Source: Leuctra nigra | Taxonomy: Eukaryota; Arthropoda; Insecta; Plecoptera; Leuctridae | Length of the DNA: 64,000 nucleotides | Assembly: GCA_934045905.1 (NCBI GenBank) | Contig: OW203767.1 | Span: 19,843,073 to 19,907,072 of the forward strand | Direction: 5' to 3' | In this document: piece by piece, positions 14,401-26,800 of the stretch | Layout: each line of letters opens with the position of its first letter | Position numbering within the stretch: the first letter of the stretch is position 1 | The notes under the pieces: generated by a model | The model's input: the letters and a program-made list of their open reading frames with translations, nothing else | The model's database searches: none | Told to the model about the DNA's origin: nothing | Translations under genes and position numbers: made by a program

Positions 14401-17400
14401 TGATGCATCAAGCATAATCGATGATTAATCGGATTAAATCGTATTGATATATATTAAGGGTTGGTACACAAAGAAGAAGGGTATCATCTCATTTGTTACG
14501 GCAATACAGTAAACCCTCGTTATTACGAACTTCAATAATTCGAATTTAGGGGTAAATTCGAACTAGGTGCATGGTCCCAGTGGACAGGATAGGTTTTTAC
14601 ATGTTAAATCATTTTTATAAATCGAATTTTAGGTTAATTCGAAATTCGAACTGAATTTTGGTCCCAGCCTATGTTATTCCTTGCATACAGTTGTTTTAAT
14701 TCGAACTTTGCAGAAGGATTGATAAAATAATCGCGAACACCCTACGAAAAAACAACACTCAAAACAAAACACAACCTTCAATGGCATCAAAATGAGATAA
14801 TCTGGCTTGCGAGGTTGGCCAAGCTGCTGTTACAGGTTTGCCAACCCCACTTTTTTGCAATGGCGGGAATATTCCACAGGCGGGAATATTCAAACTTCAT
14901 GAAAATGCACACAAATTTTTTTGCATTAATTATATATTTCGAACTTTTTTAATTCGAACTGGGATTTTTTGGGTCCCTTTGAATTCGAATTAACGAGGGT
15001 TTACTGTATTAAGGGGACTCTACCCCTCGTGACCTCCTACGTCATAGTTCACAATGCAATGGCAATCACCAAAACCCAAGGAGAGCGCCATTTTGGTTTG
15101 AAGGGTCACTTTTCACTCGAATATCTTTCTCCTGTGACTAGATGCAATAATGCGGGTTGTACTGAAGTGTTCATAAAAGATCGCTCCTCAATGTTTCATA
15201 TGACACTTTGTAATGACTGTAATGAAAATGCTTCTCTGAACCCAAAAAGTGGGGGGCGAAATACGGCAAAACATCGACCACATGGCGCCTGTCAGACAAC
15301 ATTAAACTGGACAATACGAAATAAATAAACACATACCTGCAATTTTAGCTGACGAGTATTCCTTATTTTCAACACGTTTCTTCCTGGTATCAATTACACA
15401 TCACGAAACATCGCCAACTCGTCTGTGCCGTCACTCTATTTATTACGATTGAACACCATATTTAAATTTCACTGAATGTTTTTGATCTGAGCCTTACGTC
15501 ATGGCGTATGAATACATTATGTCAGGTTGGCGGTACTATTCAAATTTTGAAGAAGCATAAATTCAATATACAGGTGGCCGTGACTTCATCAATTGTTTTT
15601 TTTTTCAACTCAGATAATATCTTTACACGTAAGAATAATATACATTAAATAATAGTATTTCACAACTTATATTACAATTAGAAGAGTAGCTTTTCCTGAA
15701 ATCTATTTTTTACTTGCGCATGCAGACAATATTGATATCGTGAACAATTTAGTGGAATCAAAATTTAAATATGGTGTTCAATCGTAATAAATAGAGTGAC
15801 GGCACAGACGAGTTGGCGATGTTTCGTGATGTGTAATTGATACCAGGAAGAAACGTGTTGAAAATAAGGAATACTCGTCAGCTAAAATTGCAGGTATGTG
15901 TTTATTTATTTCGTATTGTCCAGTTTAATGTTGTCTGACAGGCGCCATGTGGTCGATGTTTTGCCGTATTTCGCCCCCCACTATTTGGGTTCAGAGAAGC
16001 ATTTTCATTACAGTCATTATAAAGTGTTATATGAAACATTGAGGAGCGATCTTTTATGAACACTTCAGTACAACCCGCATTATTGTATCTATAGTCACAG
16101 GAGAAAAATATTCGAGTGAAAAGTGACCCTTCAAAACAAAATGGCGCTCTCCTTGGGTTTTGGTGATTGCCATTGCATTGTGAACTATGACGTAGGGTAG
16201 AGTGGCCTTAACCTCAATTATTTGGCAAGTTCATTTCAAGATGCCATTGAAAGCCTCAATTCAATGTATGACTGTAAATGGTAGTTAGAATGAGAAATAG
16301 ACCAAAGCAGAAACTAGTGGCGCCCTCAAAGCGAACTAAAAGGGGGCAGGGCACTATGTGTGACCACTCGCAGAGCGCACGCGGGCAAGTCACTTACATG
16401 TCAATCGTAATGGTTCAGTAAAATTTATAATTACATTGCGAAATAACAGTAGGTAATTGATGCTTACCTCAGTGTCAACAATCAAATACAATATAGGCAT
16501 ATTTCATTTCAGCACATTTTCATTCAAATTCGTGTGAAAACTAGATGTTTATCCACAAAAAGCACTACCTATTTGACAGATTGCAATTGTTTTTATCACG
16601 GCCTTCTGAACGAGGCGTCTGATCCATTTTTGTTGACGTCTCGTACAAAACAATTGCAATCTGTCAAACATCGATTTTGGTGAATATAGGCCTAGTTCTC
16701 GCAAGAATTTGAATGAATATGTGCTGAAATGAAATATGCCGATTGTATTTGAATGTTGACACGAGGTATTCATCAATTTCTGTTATTTCACAATGCAGTT
16801 ATAACTTTTACTGAACTATCTTTATATGATTGACATATAAGTGCCTTGCCCGAATATCACACACAACTGCTAAGAAAATGGCAGTTTAGTTTCTGCTTTG
16901 GTCTATTGTAAGGCTATTTAACAGCCATTCCATGTCAAGTGAGAACTGAGGCCAAAAATAAAAAAAGCCTAGAATTTGTGCTATGTCAAACGAAAGATAA
17001 TTTTCCCCTGATTTTGAATATGCTATTAGTTTTATTTAAATGTCAACTGTTTAGTGTCTGGACGCTATTATCTGTACAAAAATTTCCTTGGAACTTATAT
17101 TTTGGGAGATAATATTATCGTAACCTTAAAATATTTCATAATTGATTATAATTTTATTGACACTTATAAAGACTGTTTTAAGTACAAAGTGTTACTTATA
17201 TCCAATTTAATTTAAAAAAATAATTTTTAAATTTTAAAATTAATCCGAAAAAAGGAGTTTTCATCATTTTCAGCAAAAATATACCTGGGACCACAATGTG
17301 ATATTTAAGTATGTGAACACAATATTAGATCCATCTGTTAAACGGTAATATCAGTTTCATATACGTTTGATAGTTTCTGCTCTAACTAGAGGTCGGATTC

Positions 17401-17770
17401 GGGTAATGTTTTGTACCCGGGTACCCGCTTTAATTACCCGGGTAATTTTTTTTTTTTTTTTTTGGAAAATGTTTTGAAATTTGTTGCATTGAGCCCGCCG
17501 CCCTATCTGTGTCCTTGGGGAGAGATACACAACGTCCATACAATGGAAGGTTGAACACAATGCATCCCCTCCATCAATAATCCATCCTCAACTCACCAGC
17601 ATTCTCATGAAATTACTAACAATGAATTTACAAACCAATTATTGGTTGGGATTGTTGAGATTTGGGAAATATGAATAAATATTAAATTCAGTTTATATAA
17701 CTATAAACAATGCAGCTGGTGATTAAGAATAATGCAAACAAACCTAATAACTAAAAAAAATCAAAATTAA

Positions 17771-17801
<31 letters not shown>

Positions 17802-20800
17802 TTGATACCCCAGTACCCGTTATTGTACCCGGGTAATGGCGTACCCGGGTACCCGGTTTGTACCCGGGTACCCTAACCGACCTCTAGCTCTAATTACCTT
17901 GGACTGAAGAGTCGAAGTTCCCGTGAAATATGAAATTTGAGAAATGTGACTGCCAACACGCAAAATGTCCGTATAACTGTCATAACTTTTGGATTTAAAC
18001 ACAAATAATTCTGAAAATTGTCAGAAATACAGACAATGATGGTCCCAATGACCATGCAAATTGCAAAGTTTTAAGTTGATCGGTCAAACAACAATTCTTA
18101 TTTAAATTTCAAAAATCTGCAAAAGATTTTTTTAAATTTAAACTACAGTTTGTTCAAATCTTCTGTACAATGATTATGGTGGTGAAGATGGCAACGAAAA
18201 TGATGTACTACGCTAGAACCAACACAACAAAATGAAATTCGTCTAGAACTAGGTGGCACATTCAAGTTAGCGGATTTTATTTGGAGAGTTTAGGTTGGCA
18301 AAGTGTGAATTCAGATGGAAGGTCTGGATGGTGCTGCTTAGTTACACCCTAACGGCGTTGTAAGCGTAAATTGAACAGCCTATAATGTGTGGATTTTGCT
18401 GAAACTTTGTAAGATTGGGGACATGTAGGTGGTAATGACTAGTCAAAATTTCGAATTGATAGGACCAACCAATCGAAAGATTTTTTTTAAATTTGAACCA
18501 ATCAATGGATTTCCAAAAAATTAGGGTCTGCAACGCCCAGAAATATTCCATAGATGTGTGCAAAATTTCAGCTTGATCGAAGAAAAACTATGACCTGTAG
18601 GTATAGCCTCGGGAACAAAAAAAATACAAAAAAACAGAGGTCCGTGCCAAGAGGCAAAAGGAGACGCTCGGTTCGCTCGCTCAATAAACATGTATGATAC
18701 AGTTTCTGAGTGGATACTGGACTTCTCAAATAAATGTTATATTGGAATGTAATTTGAAGTAGTATATTTGAATATAACTTTTTTGAGCGAGTCAGACCAG
18801 GTAACAATTAGGAAAAAATTAGGTTTAAAAAATTTAACAGTGTGTGTTTAAGGTTACTAGGTACCTACTAGGGATGTCGGCGGGTCCAAAAATCAGGAAT
18901 CTGGTACCCGCCATAAATACTCGAGTCGGAATCGGGTAATTGAACCCCCCTAAAAAAAAATAATAATAAAAATTTTTTTTTTTTTTGGTGGAGGGTGGCT
19001 AGGTAAGGGGTAGGGGTTTAGGTAAATAAACACGTGGCACTTAGCTGCGTGAGAGGAGAAAATGACCCTCTCTCAGGGCCATCTGTGTGCTTGTCCTTGA
19101 AAAGAATTTGAGAAAACAGGACAGGACATGATAACATTCTTTGATTACTTACAACTTCAATCATAAGAAAACACGAATTTGTGCACCTTTCTACCCAGGA
19201 GTCAACTTTTTCACTGTGCTACAGTGTGATTGAAAAAAAAATACAGACGCATTTTTCCCATGCTTCCTACTCCCGACACATGATTTCACCCCTCCTTCCC
19301 CATTCCTCTCTCACCCCCCAGAGCAAGCAAGGTCGTCGAGCTTCCCCTTGAGACGCAGCTGATAACTGTGCGTAAACAAATGTATTTCAGCTACACTCTA
19401 AAAAAAAAAAATTTTTTTTTTTTTTTTTTTTTTGGTACCCGCGATTATTATTTATTACCCGAGTAATTGATTACCCGGAACCGCCCGGGTACCCGCCGAC
19501 ATCCCTAGTACCTATAAGGTAGGTAGGTACTAGTTTTAGCCGAATGGATAACTAGCCCCAAGGTATTAATATAGTAATGAAAGTAAACACTTACATCTTG
19601 AACGAACGCAAGAAGGTCTGAATAAAGTTTTTCCTCACTCGTCACTGGAGCTAGGTCCTTGGGCAGCGGCGGCAATGGTATGCCATGTGTTTCGCTAGCC
19701 CGCTGATTAGCCTTGTGTGCGAGACCAAGAGGAAGATGGCCGAAACTAATGAACCGATGGTACACGTTCGCCTGGTCGATCCCACCCTTGATTGTGTAGC
19801 GTGCTAGAGATATTTCAGCAGGGTAGAACGCAGTCTCTTTTTGGCAGTAATAGTTTATATGTATAAAAAAGAAACTGGCAGTTGCCAAGCCTGAAACACA
19901 ATTAATTTACATTAATTAATTAATTGATTTTAAGTAGAGATGGGCCGATACCGATACTCGCGATACCCATGGTATCGGTATCGGTCAATTTTAATGCAAT
20001 ATTTTCGATGGTTGATACTTATTACATTTTTAGTTGAAATTTTGAATTATGGCCGTTTTCCCGCCATTGGTGCTCATTGGCATCACCTCAGTGAGCTGTA
20101 TCACCATTGGCAGATGCCTCAACCAATCAGAGCCAAGGTTGCAAGTGACATAATCTCCAAAAAAATCTCTAGTTTTGTGAATTTTGATTGAATTGAGACT
20201 TTGGTGGACAGGAACTACAGAAATATAAAGAAACAAAAGTATCGGCGATACTATCGGTATCGCTAATCATAAAGTGAGTATCGGTATCGGTGAAAAAGTG
20301 GTATCGACCCATCTCTAATTTTAAGAAATCAATTCTTAAAATCAACATTTGTTATTTTGTCTTTAGCGAATTTGGTAATACGTTTAAAAAAATTTAGGGC
20401 CAAGGTACCTAATGCCTTGTCTTTGTCTTAAGGACGTGTTTTTTCATGTATACCTGAATCTGATTGAGAGAATGTTTGAATCTTTGAAAGTCATGTCTGT
20501 AGCGTAGTCTCTAGGTTTTCAAACATTCTCTCAATCAGATTTATACTTATAAAAAAAACACGTCCTTAGGACAAAGACATGTAGTCCTTAGGCATTAGGT
20601 ACCTTGGCCCTAAATTTTTTAACTCATTACCAAATTCCCTAAAGACAATATAACAAATGTTAAAATCTTTAAAGGGCCACAAAACCCTCAGGTTTTATTG
20701 TCTTTATGGCTGGAGATGCATATTTGAACAACTTTTGGCCAAAAATATAGTGAAAATGATAATTGGAATAATAGGGAATATGCATAAATTTATTCAAGAC

Positions 20801-23800
20801 CTTATTTCAAAATGACAACATATTTGTTGGTAAAACATACTATTTTCACACTCAAAAGTGTAAGTTTTCATTCATAAATATTAAATTGAAATTCAGTTGA
20901 CATTTTGGCGGGAAAACAGCATTCCTGACATTTACTAACGAGTGACGCCATTTTTATCAACCAACAATGATGTTGCCATGGTTACAATAAATTATGACAT
21001 CACTCATTAGGTCAGGTCAGGAACACTATTTTCCCGCCAAATGTCCACTGAATTTATAATGTCATTTTTATGAATGAAAATTTACACTTTTGAGTTTGAA
21101 ATTCGTGTGTTTTACCAAGATGTATGTTGTTAATGTTAAAAATTGTACATTAACCAAATTAAAAAACTTTTGCATATTCCCTATTATAATTAATTCATAC
21201 AGATCGCGATGATGACGTAGATTATTATCAACTCGTCCCTCCGCGCGCACAATTGTTGCGAGTTCGGTGAATTCTCCACTTTACATCGTCGTATCTCTGT
21301 TATTATAAGTCTTAGAAAATAATGAAGCACACCGCTGGAATCGGAAGGCAATTTTCTGTGGTAAGCAACTATTTTTATATTCAATTGCGGCATAATTATG
21401 AATAATACATCGATATTACAATGACTCCAAAGTAACTGATTTTTCATGATATTCAAGACCCTCCACAACCTAGACGGCTAAGACGAGGATAATTTGAGAC
21501 CCATCGACATGACCGTCTATGCGTGTAGATTACATCGCGTCCATAAAATTACCGATTCCCTCATAAACGCGTCTGGAATCGCTTTGTATTTGACTAAGAT
21601 TTCTGGAGTAAAAATCGTGGCAGCCGTGCAGCCGTGTCGCTGCTCTGGGCCGAGCGAGAACAGGTTGTTTGAGTGGCAGCATGACAATGGGGGATGAGAA
21701 TCAGTGGGGCATGATTTCTTACGCGAGGTAGTTCTAAAAACATTTATCCTCTGATCTCTTCCGCAAATACCAAAGCATCTAAGCGACCTCAGCCACTTAG
21801 CGACTGAAATTAGACATGATTCTGTATGTCTGTTTCGGTAACATTTGATTTTTAGCAAAAGGAATGTCTGAAATGTAAGGTACTCACGGTTATGACGTGG
21901 ATGAAGTGTCGAATCTGGAATATCTCTTCTCCTTCAGCTCCTCCAAAGTAGGTTTGGGAACGGGCGCAATGCGACTGGGGATGTTGTCTGGGATTGACAG
22001 CACTGTGTCAGGCGTCCACTCTCCGCTGGCCATTGCCGACACTTTGTCCATGATATCTTCTCTCCATTGCGTCGATTTCTGTGCATACTTATTTTTTAAC
22101 ACGTAACCGTGAGCACTTTTCGAATATCGAAGCGTTTCTCCTGTCGGTTCGCGATCAACATTACAGTTGTGATCTAGGGCAGCAATTTGCGAACGTGTTT
22201 GCATTCCCACCCAGGGATAATGCGTTCTTTTTTGCATATATTTTAGTCGCAAGTTGTGGTAGCATTCTAGTTGTCCTGTGTGGCAATAATGGTTTGCGTG
22301 TTTGAGATCTTTGGTGAAACGCTTATCATTTATAATCTTGCTTATCTTGTCAAATTCTGTTGAGTCTTCTTGGATCCACTTGCACCGCTCTCGGGAATCT
22401 TCATCGAGCTCAGGGTGCTCGCACTTGTGCATTTGAGTGCCGTTCTCCCATTCGTGAACGTTCGTTATGTGGTTCAAACATGATTGAAACTTTTCAAGCA
22501 ACAGCTCACTGTCTCCTTCGCATGTCATACATGACCACCACATATGATTGTATAAAGAAGACTTCCACTCGCCAATCAAAGGTAGTTTTTTCTCTGCTAA
22601 TTTGATTTTTTTCATGAAACTCTTCGCTAGATGCCAAACATCAAATTGGTGTTTTATTCTAATGTATTTTTCTCGCATTACTTTAGCAACTCCCATGTGT
22701 CGGTCTGTCAACATCAGCTGTATGTTAACATCATCTTCATTTAGCAATCTCTCAAACACATCAAGAAATGCTAATTTCTCCAAATCTCCCGTGAATTGGC
22801 CGCGCTGAACAATAGAAAAGTCAATGATTTTTTGAGTCTCTAAATCCATGATGGAATATGTACAATACTTTGCTGAGTAGCCAGGACTGTCAAATTGGCC
22901 ATCACCTGAAAGCCACATTTTTGAACTGTTTTTTAATTGCAATATATTGTTCTTCTTTTCGTGTTGCCATATGTAGTTTATTGTCGGTCGCACAAATTTG
23001 CCAACTAACTTGTCAAACGTAGTTCTACTTGGAATCAGGAGCCTCAGTGCATGCGCAAACGCCTTGATTCCTGCAAACGTAATTCCCGACAACATGATTG
23101 CTGACGAAATCAAAACGTTGCCTAAAGGCCTCCTTCCATTCATGGGCTGGGAACTCCACTTGTTGACATGACCAGCCGTGTACATAGTTTTCACAACTAG
23201 CATTGAACCGACGCAATAATGTGAAATGTCCGTGTTGTGGGCATGGCAATACGAACAATTCAAAAAAAGCTCTTTCAAACATTGCCAAAACACCAAAAAC
23301 ACGAAACATCGAGCCGTGCTGTTTGAATGAGATTCTTCTGAATCTGAATCATCGCCGGAATCCGCTGAATCTTCCATCGCGTCCAGATTGACGTTGAACG
23401 AGGGATCTGTATCTTCATCATCACTCTCTTCGCTGAATTCTGGCGCTGATACTGAAATCAGTGGCTCATCAACTGGCATTGTCTTCTCCTCGAAGTCCAT
23501 GTTACATTGAACACCAACATCACGCGTTGACGAAGATAAAGTCGATTCGTCTGATGCTGATGTGACGTTTCTTTCTCCATCGCCAATCATATCTCTCACT
23601 ATCTTCTTCGAAATATGTCGCGATTCGCGCTCTTTAATTTCGTTGGATGTGCCGCGTAAGTTGACAGAAGGTACGATGCCATTTTTTAATGATGGTGCCC
23701 TCGATCTACATTTGAGCTTTATCTGAAGAAGAGATGATTCTTCAAAATCATCCAATCGAAAGTGATTTGAGCAAATTCTGGTGTTTTGATTGGGTTCAAA

Positions 23801-26800
23801 ATCAGCACGATTTATTCGTCTCAGCCACGCTGAATGCCTCTGTGGAGACGCGTCTCGTTTCGGAAAACTATAAAAATACGTTTTTCCAAAAGGCAGATGA
23901 TTTGCGGAAGTTGACGCTTTTTGTGGTGTTCTATTGTTATTGAAGCAACCGAATACACAACACAAAGGCATGTCTCTAAAAGCACTGAATACAATTTACA
24001 TTCGATATCGAAAATATACAATCACACGGTAAAGCGATTTACTACTTTATCAATATAGATTAAATATGAAAAAAATATAGAATGTTACAATATCTCTTTC
24101 GAATTAATTTTTAAAGTCGATAATCCACTATACAGAGAACACAAAAATGTATAAATGTCCAAATATTATAATCGAATTCTTCTAATGTTAAAATATCCAA
24201 AACCTCAACCTCAAATGCACCACACACAAATGTCACAACACTGATACTAATTAAAATCCGTACGAACTGTGATAACAATAAGATTATGCTAATAATTAAC
24301 TCAATCTGCCTGCACTGAAATCAGTAACAAAGAACACAACATGAAACTTGAAGATAGCAAAACCGTGTGATTTCAACGACCGTCACCGTCAAGACGAGGG
24401 ACAAAACTGGTTAAAATCAGCTTTAGTGTCATAAAACAGTGACCTGGACAATATCCGGTCAAAAGGGATGCCAGGAATCGAGGTAAAATTGTCATGCAGA
24501 GGAAGTAATTTTTTTTTGAAATTCAGTTCTTCGGGAGCAGGTAACATGGCAGGAGTCAAACCCTACATGTACGAACCAACTTTTACAGACGAAGATGTGT
24601 TCAGAAACAGGCTTCGTCATGAACAGGAAACTATTTTAGCCGATAATTTGTGTGGGAGAAGAGACAGAATTGATTGGTGCAAGTGCGCGAAATGTAAGTC
24701 AATGCCAACAGATGCAGAAAATATATGCTGCTCTGAAAACACCGATGTGGTAAGTCTATTACACGCAGACAATGTCAATTATAAGTGTATAATAGACCAC
24801 CCTACATTCAATAACCACATTATTTCAATGGAAGGCCTTTGCATAACCAGACAAATTTTGATTCAAAATACTCTGAATAAAGTAAAGAAAAGAGAATTAA
24901 TGAAGAAGATGACATCAAAAAGTTGGCGGCATTTAGCATACAGACAATTTGTTTTCTGGATAAACCATTGGGCAAATCTTGGAAAAGGCAAGAGGATCAT
25001 AATTCCCGCCTGTGTAGTGACAAGAATAAGAGAAGTCTTCCCAGAGGAATCAGGGGAATATGTTGGCTTCCTGCCACATCCAATGGACACAGACGAGTAA
25101 ATATCTTATCAGCGGTGAGTGAAACAGAAATTCGTTTGCAAACAATACAACGTAATTTTAAATAATGAATAATTAATAAATTTTTATACTTTTATGTTTG
25201 TATATGTATTACAATCTAATCTGAATTAAAGAAATTGACTAAATATTACTGACTTCTGTGTAATTACGTAAACTGTTATTATATCACCAACAGTTCGAGT
25301 AAATATAAAAATGTGCATCATAAATATAACGTGGAGGAAAAGAGATTTGCTGAGACGTCAAAATGACGAATGTTTTTGGAAATGTCTTGTGACGATGCTC
25401 GTGCCCATTCATGCCTCACTGATTCTCATCCCCCATTGTCATGCTGCCACTCAAACAACCTGTTCTCGCTCGGCCTAGAGCAGCGCCACGGCCTACACGG
25501 CTGCCACGATTTTTACTCCAGAATTCTTAGTCAAATACAAAGCGATTCCAGACGCGTTTATGAGGGAATCGGTAATTTTATGGACGCGATGTAATCTACA
25601 CGCATAGACGGTCATGTCGATGGGTCTCAAATTATCCTCGTCTTAGCCGTCTAGGTTGTGGAGGGTCTTGAATATCATGAAAAATCAGTTACTTTGGAGT
25701 CATTGTAATATCGATGTATTATTCATAATTATGCCGCAATTGAATATAAAAATAGTTGCTTACCACAGAAAATTGCCTTCCGATTCCAGCGGTGTGCTTC
25801 ATTATTTTCTAAGACTTATAATAACAGAGATACGACGATGTAAAGTGGAGAATTCACCGAACTCGCAACAATTGTGCGCGCGGAGGGACGAGTTGATAAT
25901 AATCTACGTCATCATCGCGATCTGTATGAATTAATTATAATTATTCCAATTATCATTTTCACTATATTTTTGGCCAAAAGTTGTTCAAATATGCATCTCC
26001 AGCCATAAAGACAATAAAACCTGAGGGTTTTGTGGCCCTTTAAGAAGTGTATCAATATCTGGATCAAACAATTACCTCACTGTCATTGGGATACAAGCTT
26101 AGATAGACATTCAGCATATTTCTACTACAGTAATCTGAATGTTAAATTGTAGACAAAATTAACACACAATCACACAATATTTTTTTTTACTAAATTTTGG
26201 TAGGTATGTACCTACTTGATTATTTTGCCAATTATTATTAAGCTACAATTCTTAAATATATTTTGTATCATTACATTATACTGTAAAATTATGTTTGCAA
26301 ATTTGAATATTTGACTTACCTACCAATTGTAGGTACTCATGTTATCTTGTATTTTAAATTGTATTAACGATCAAACCCCTCTCCCACACACCGGCTTAGT
26401 CCTATGTGGGTGTTTATTTATTTTAGTAAAATTTGTAATTGTTGTTAGTTGTACCTATACAACATTGTAATTTGTATGTATTTAATATAAATAAATACAT
26501 TTTTTGAATTGAATTTGAAACAATTTCACTAATCAGGTTCACACATGAAATGCTACATTGCACAGCTAACACACAGTTCAATACACAAACTGTCTTTTGC
26601 CTAGCAGATATCTAGAATATCTACTAGAATACCTACCAAGACATTTGAAGTGTAATATTTCCTGTACCTAGGTACATCTCCTCGCAACTCCAGAATAATT
26701 TCAACTTTTCACAATGGAAATTCAACCTAACACAAAGTTTCTAAACAAGTTGCCATTTATATGCAGTTAACTAACTCTATTTAACAACAATTTAAATGAA

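Larger units (their letters stand above)
20673..26039 (-). mobile_element. Kolobok-type DNA transposon with long terminal inverted repeats, TTAA target duplication
   Basis: The element is 5367 bp between TTAA duplications at 20669-20672 and 26040-26043. The ends are AGGGCCACAAAACC and its complement. The inverted arms are about 630 bp: 20673-20772 plus 21183 to about 21712 on the left, and about 25410-26039 on the right. A 92-codon ORF inside them is identical in both arms, indicating a young copy. It carries two divergent ORFs: a THAP/DDE transposase (minus) and a P2X7-tail-like protein (plus), about 500 bp apart. A 410-bp MITE is inserted in the left arm only. The element lies in maelstrom intron 2, transposase in the same sense as maelstrom. 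Confidence 0.9.

Noticed and set aside
14969..15328. 119-residue ORF with several Cys (RCNNAGCTEVF)
   Set aside because: Crosses the boundary between two MITEs and lies in a palindromic arm; its mirrored copy is broken and no domain is recognised.
19940..20191. 83-residue ORF also found at 31438-31647
   Set aside because: Interior of two copies of one hAT MITE; shared by transposition, with no recognisable domain.
21190..21468. 92-residue ORF identical to one at 25656-25934
   Set aside because: Both lie in the terminal inverted repeats of the Kolobok element; identity reflects arm identity, not a duplicated gene.
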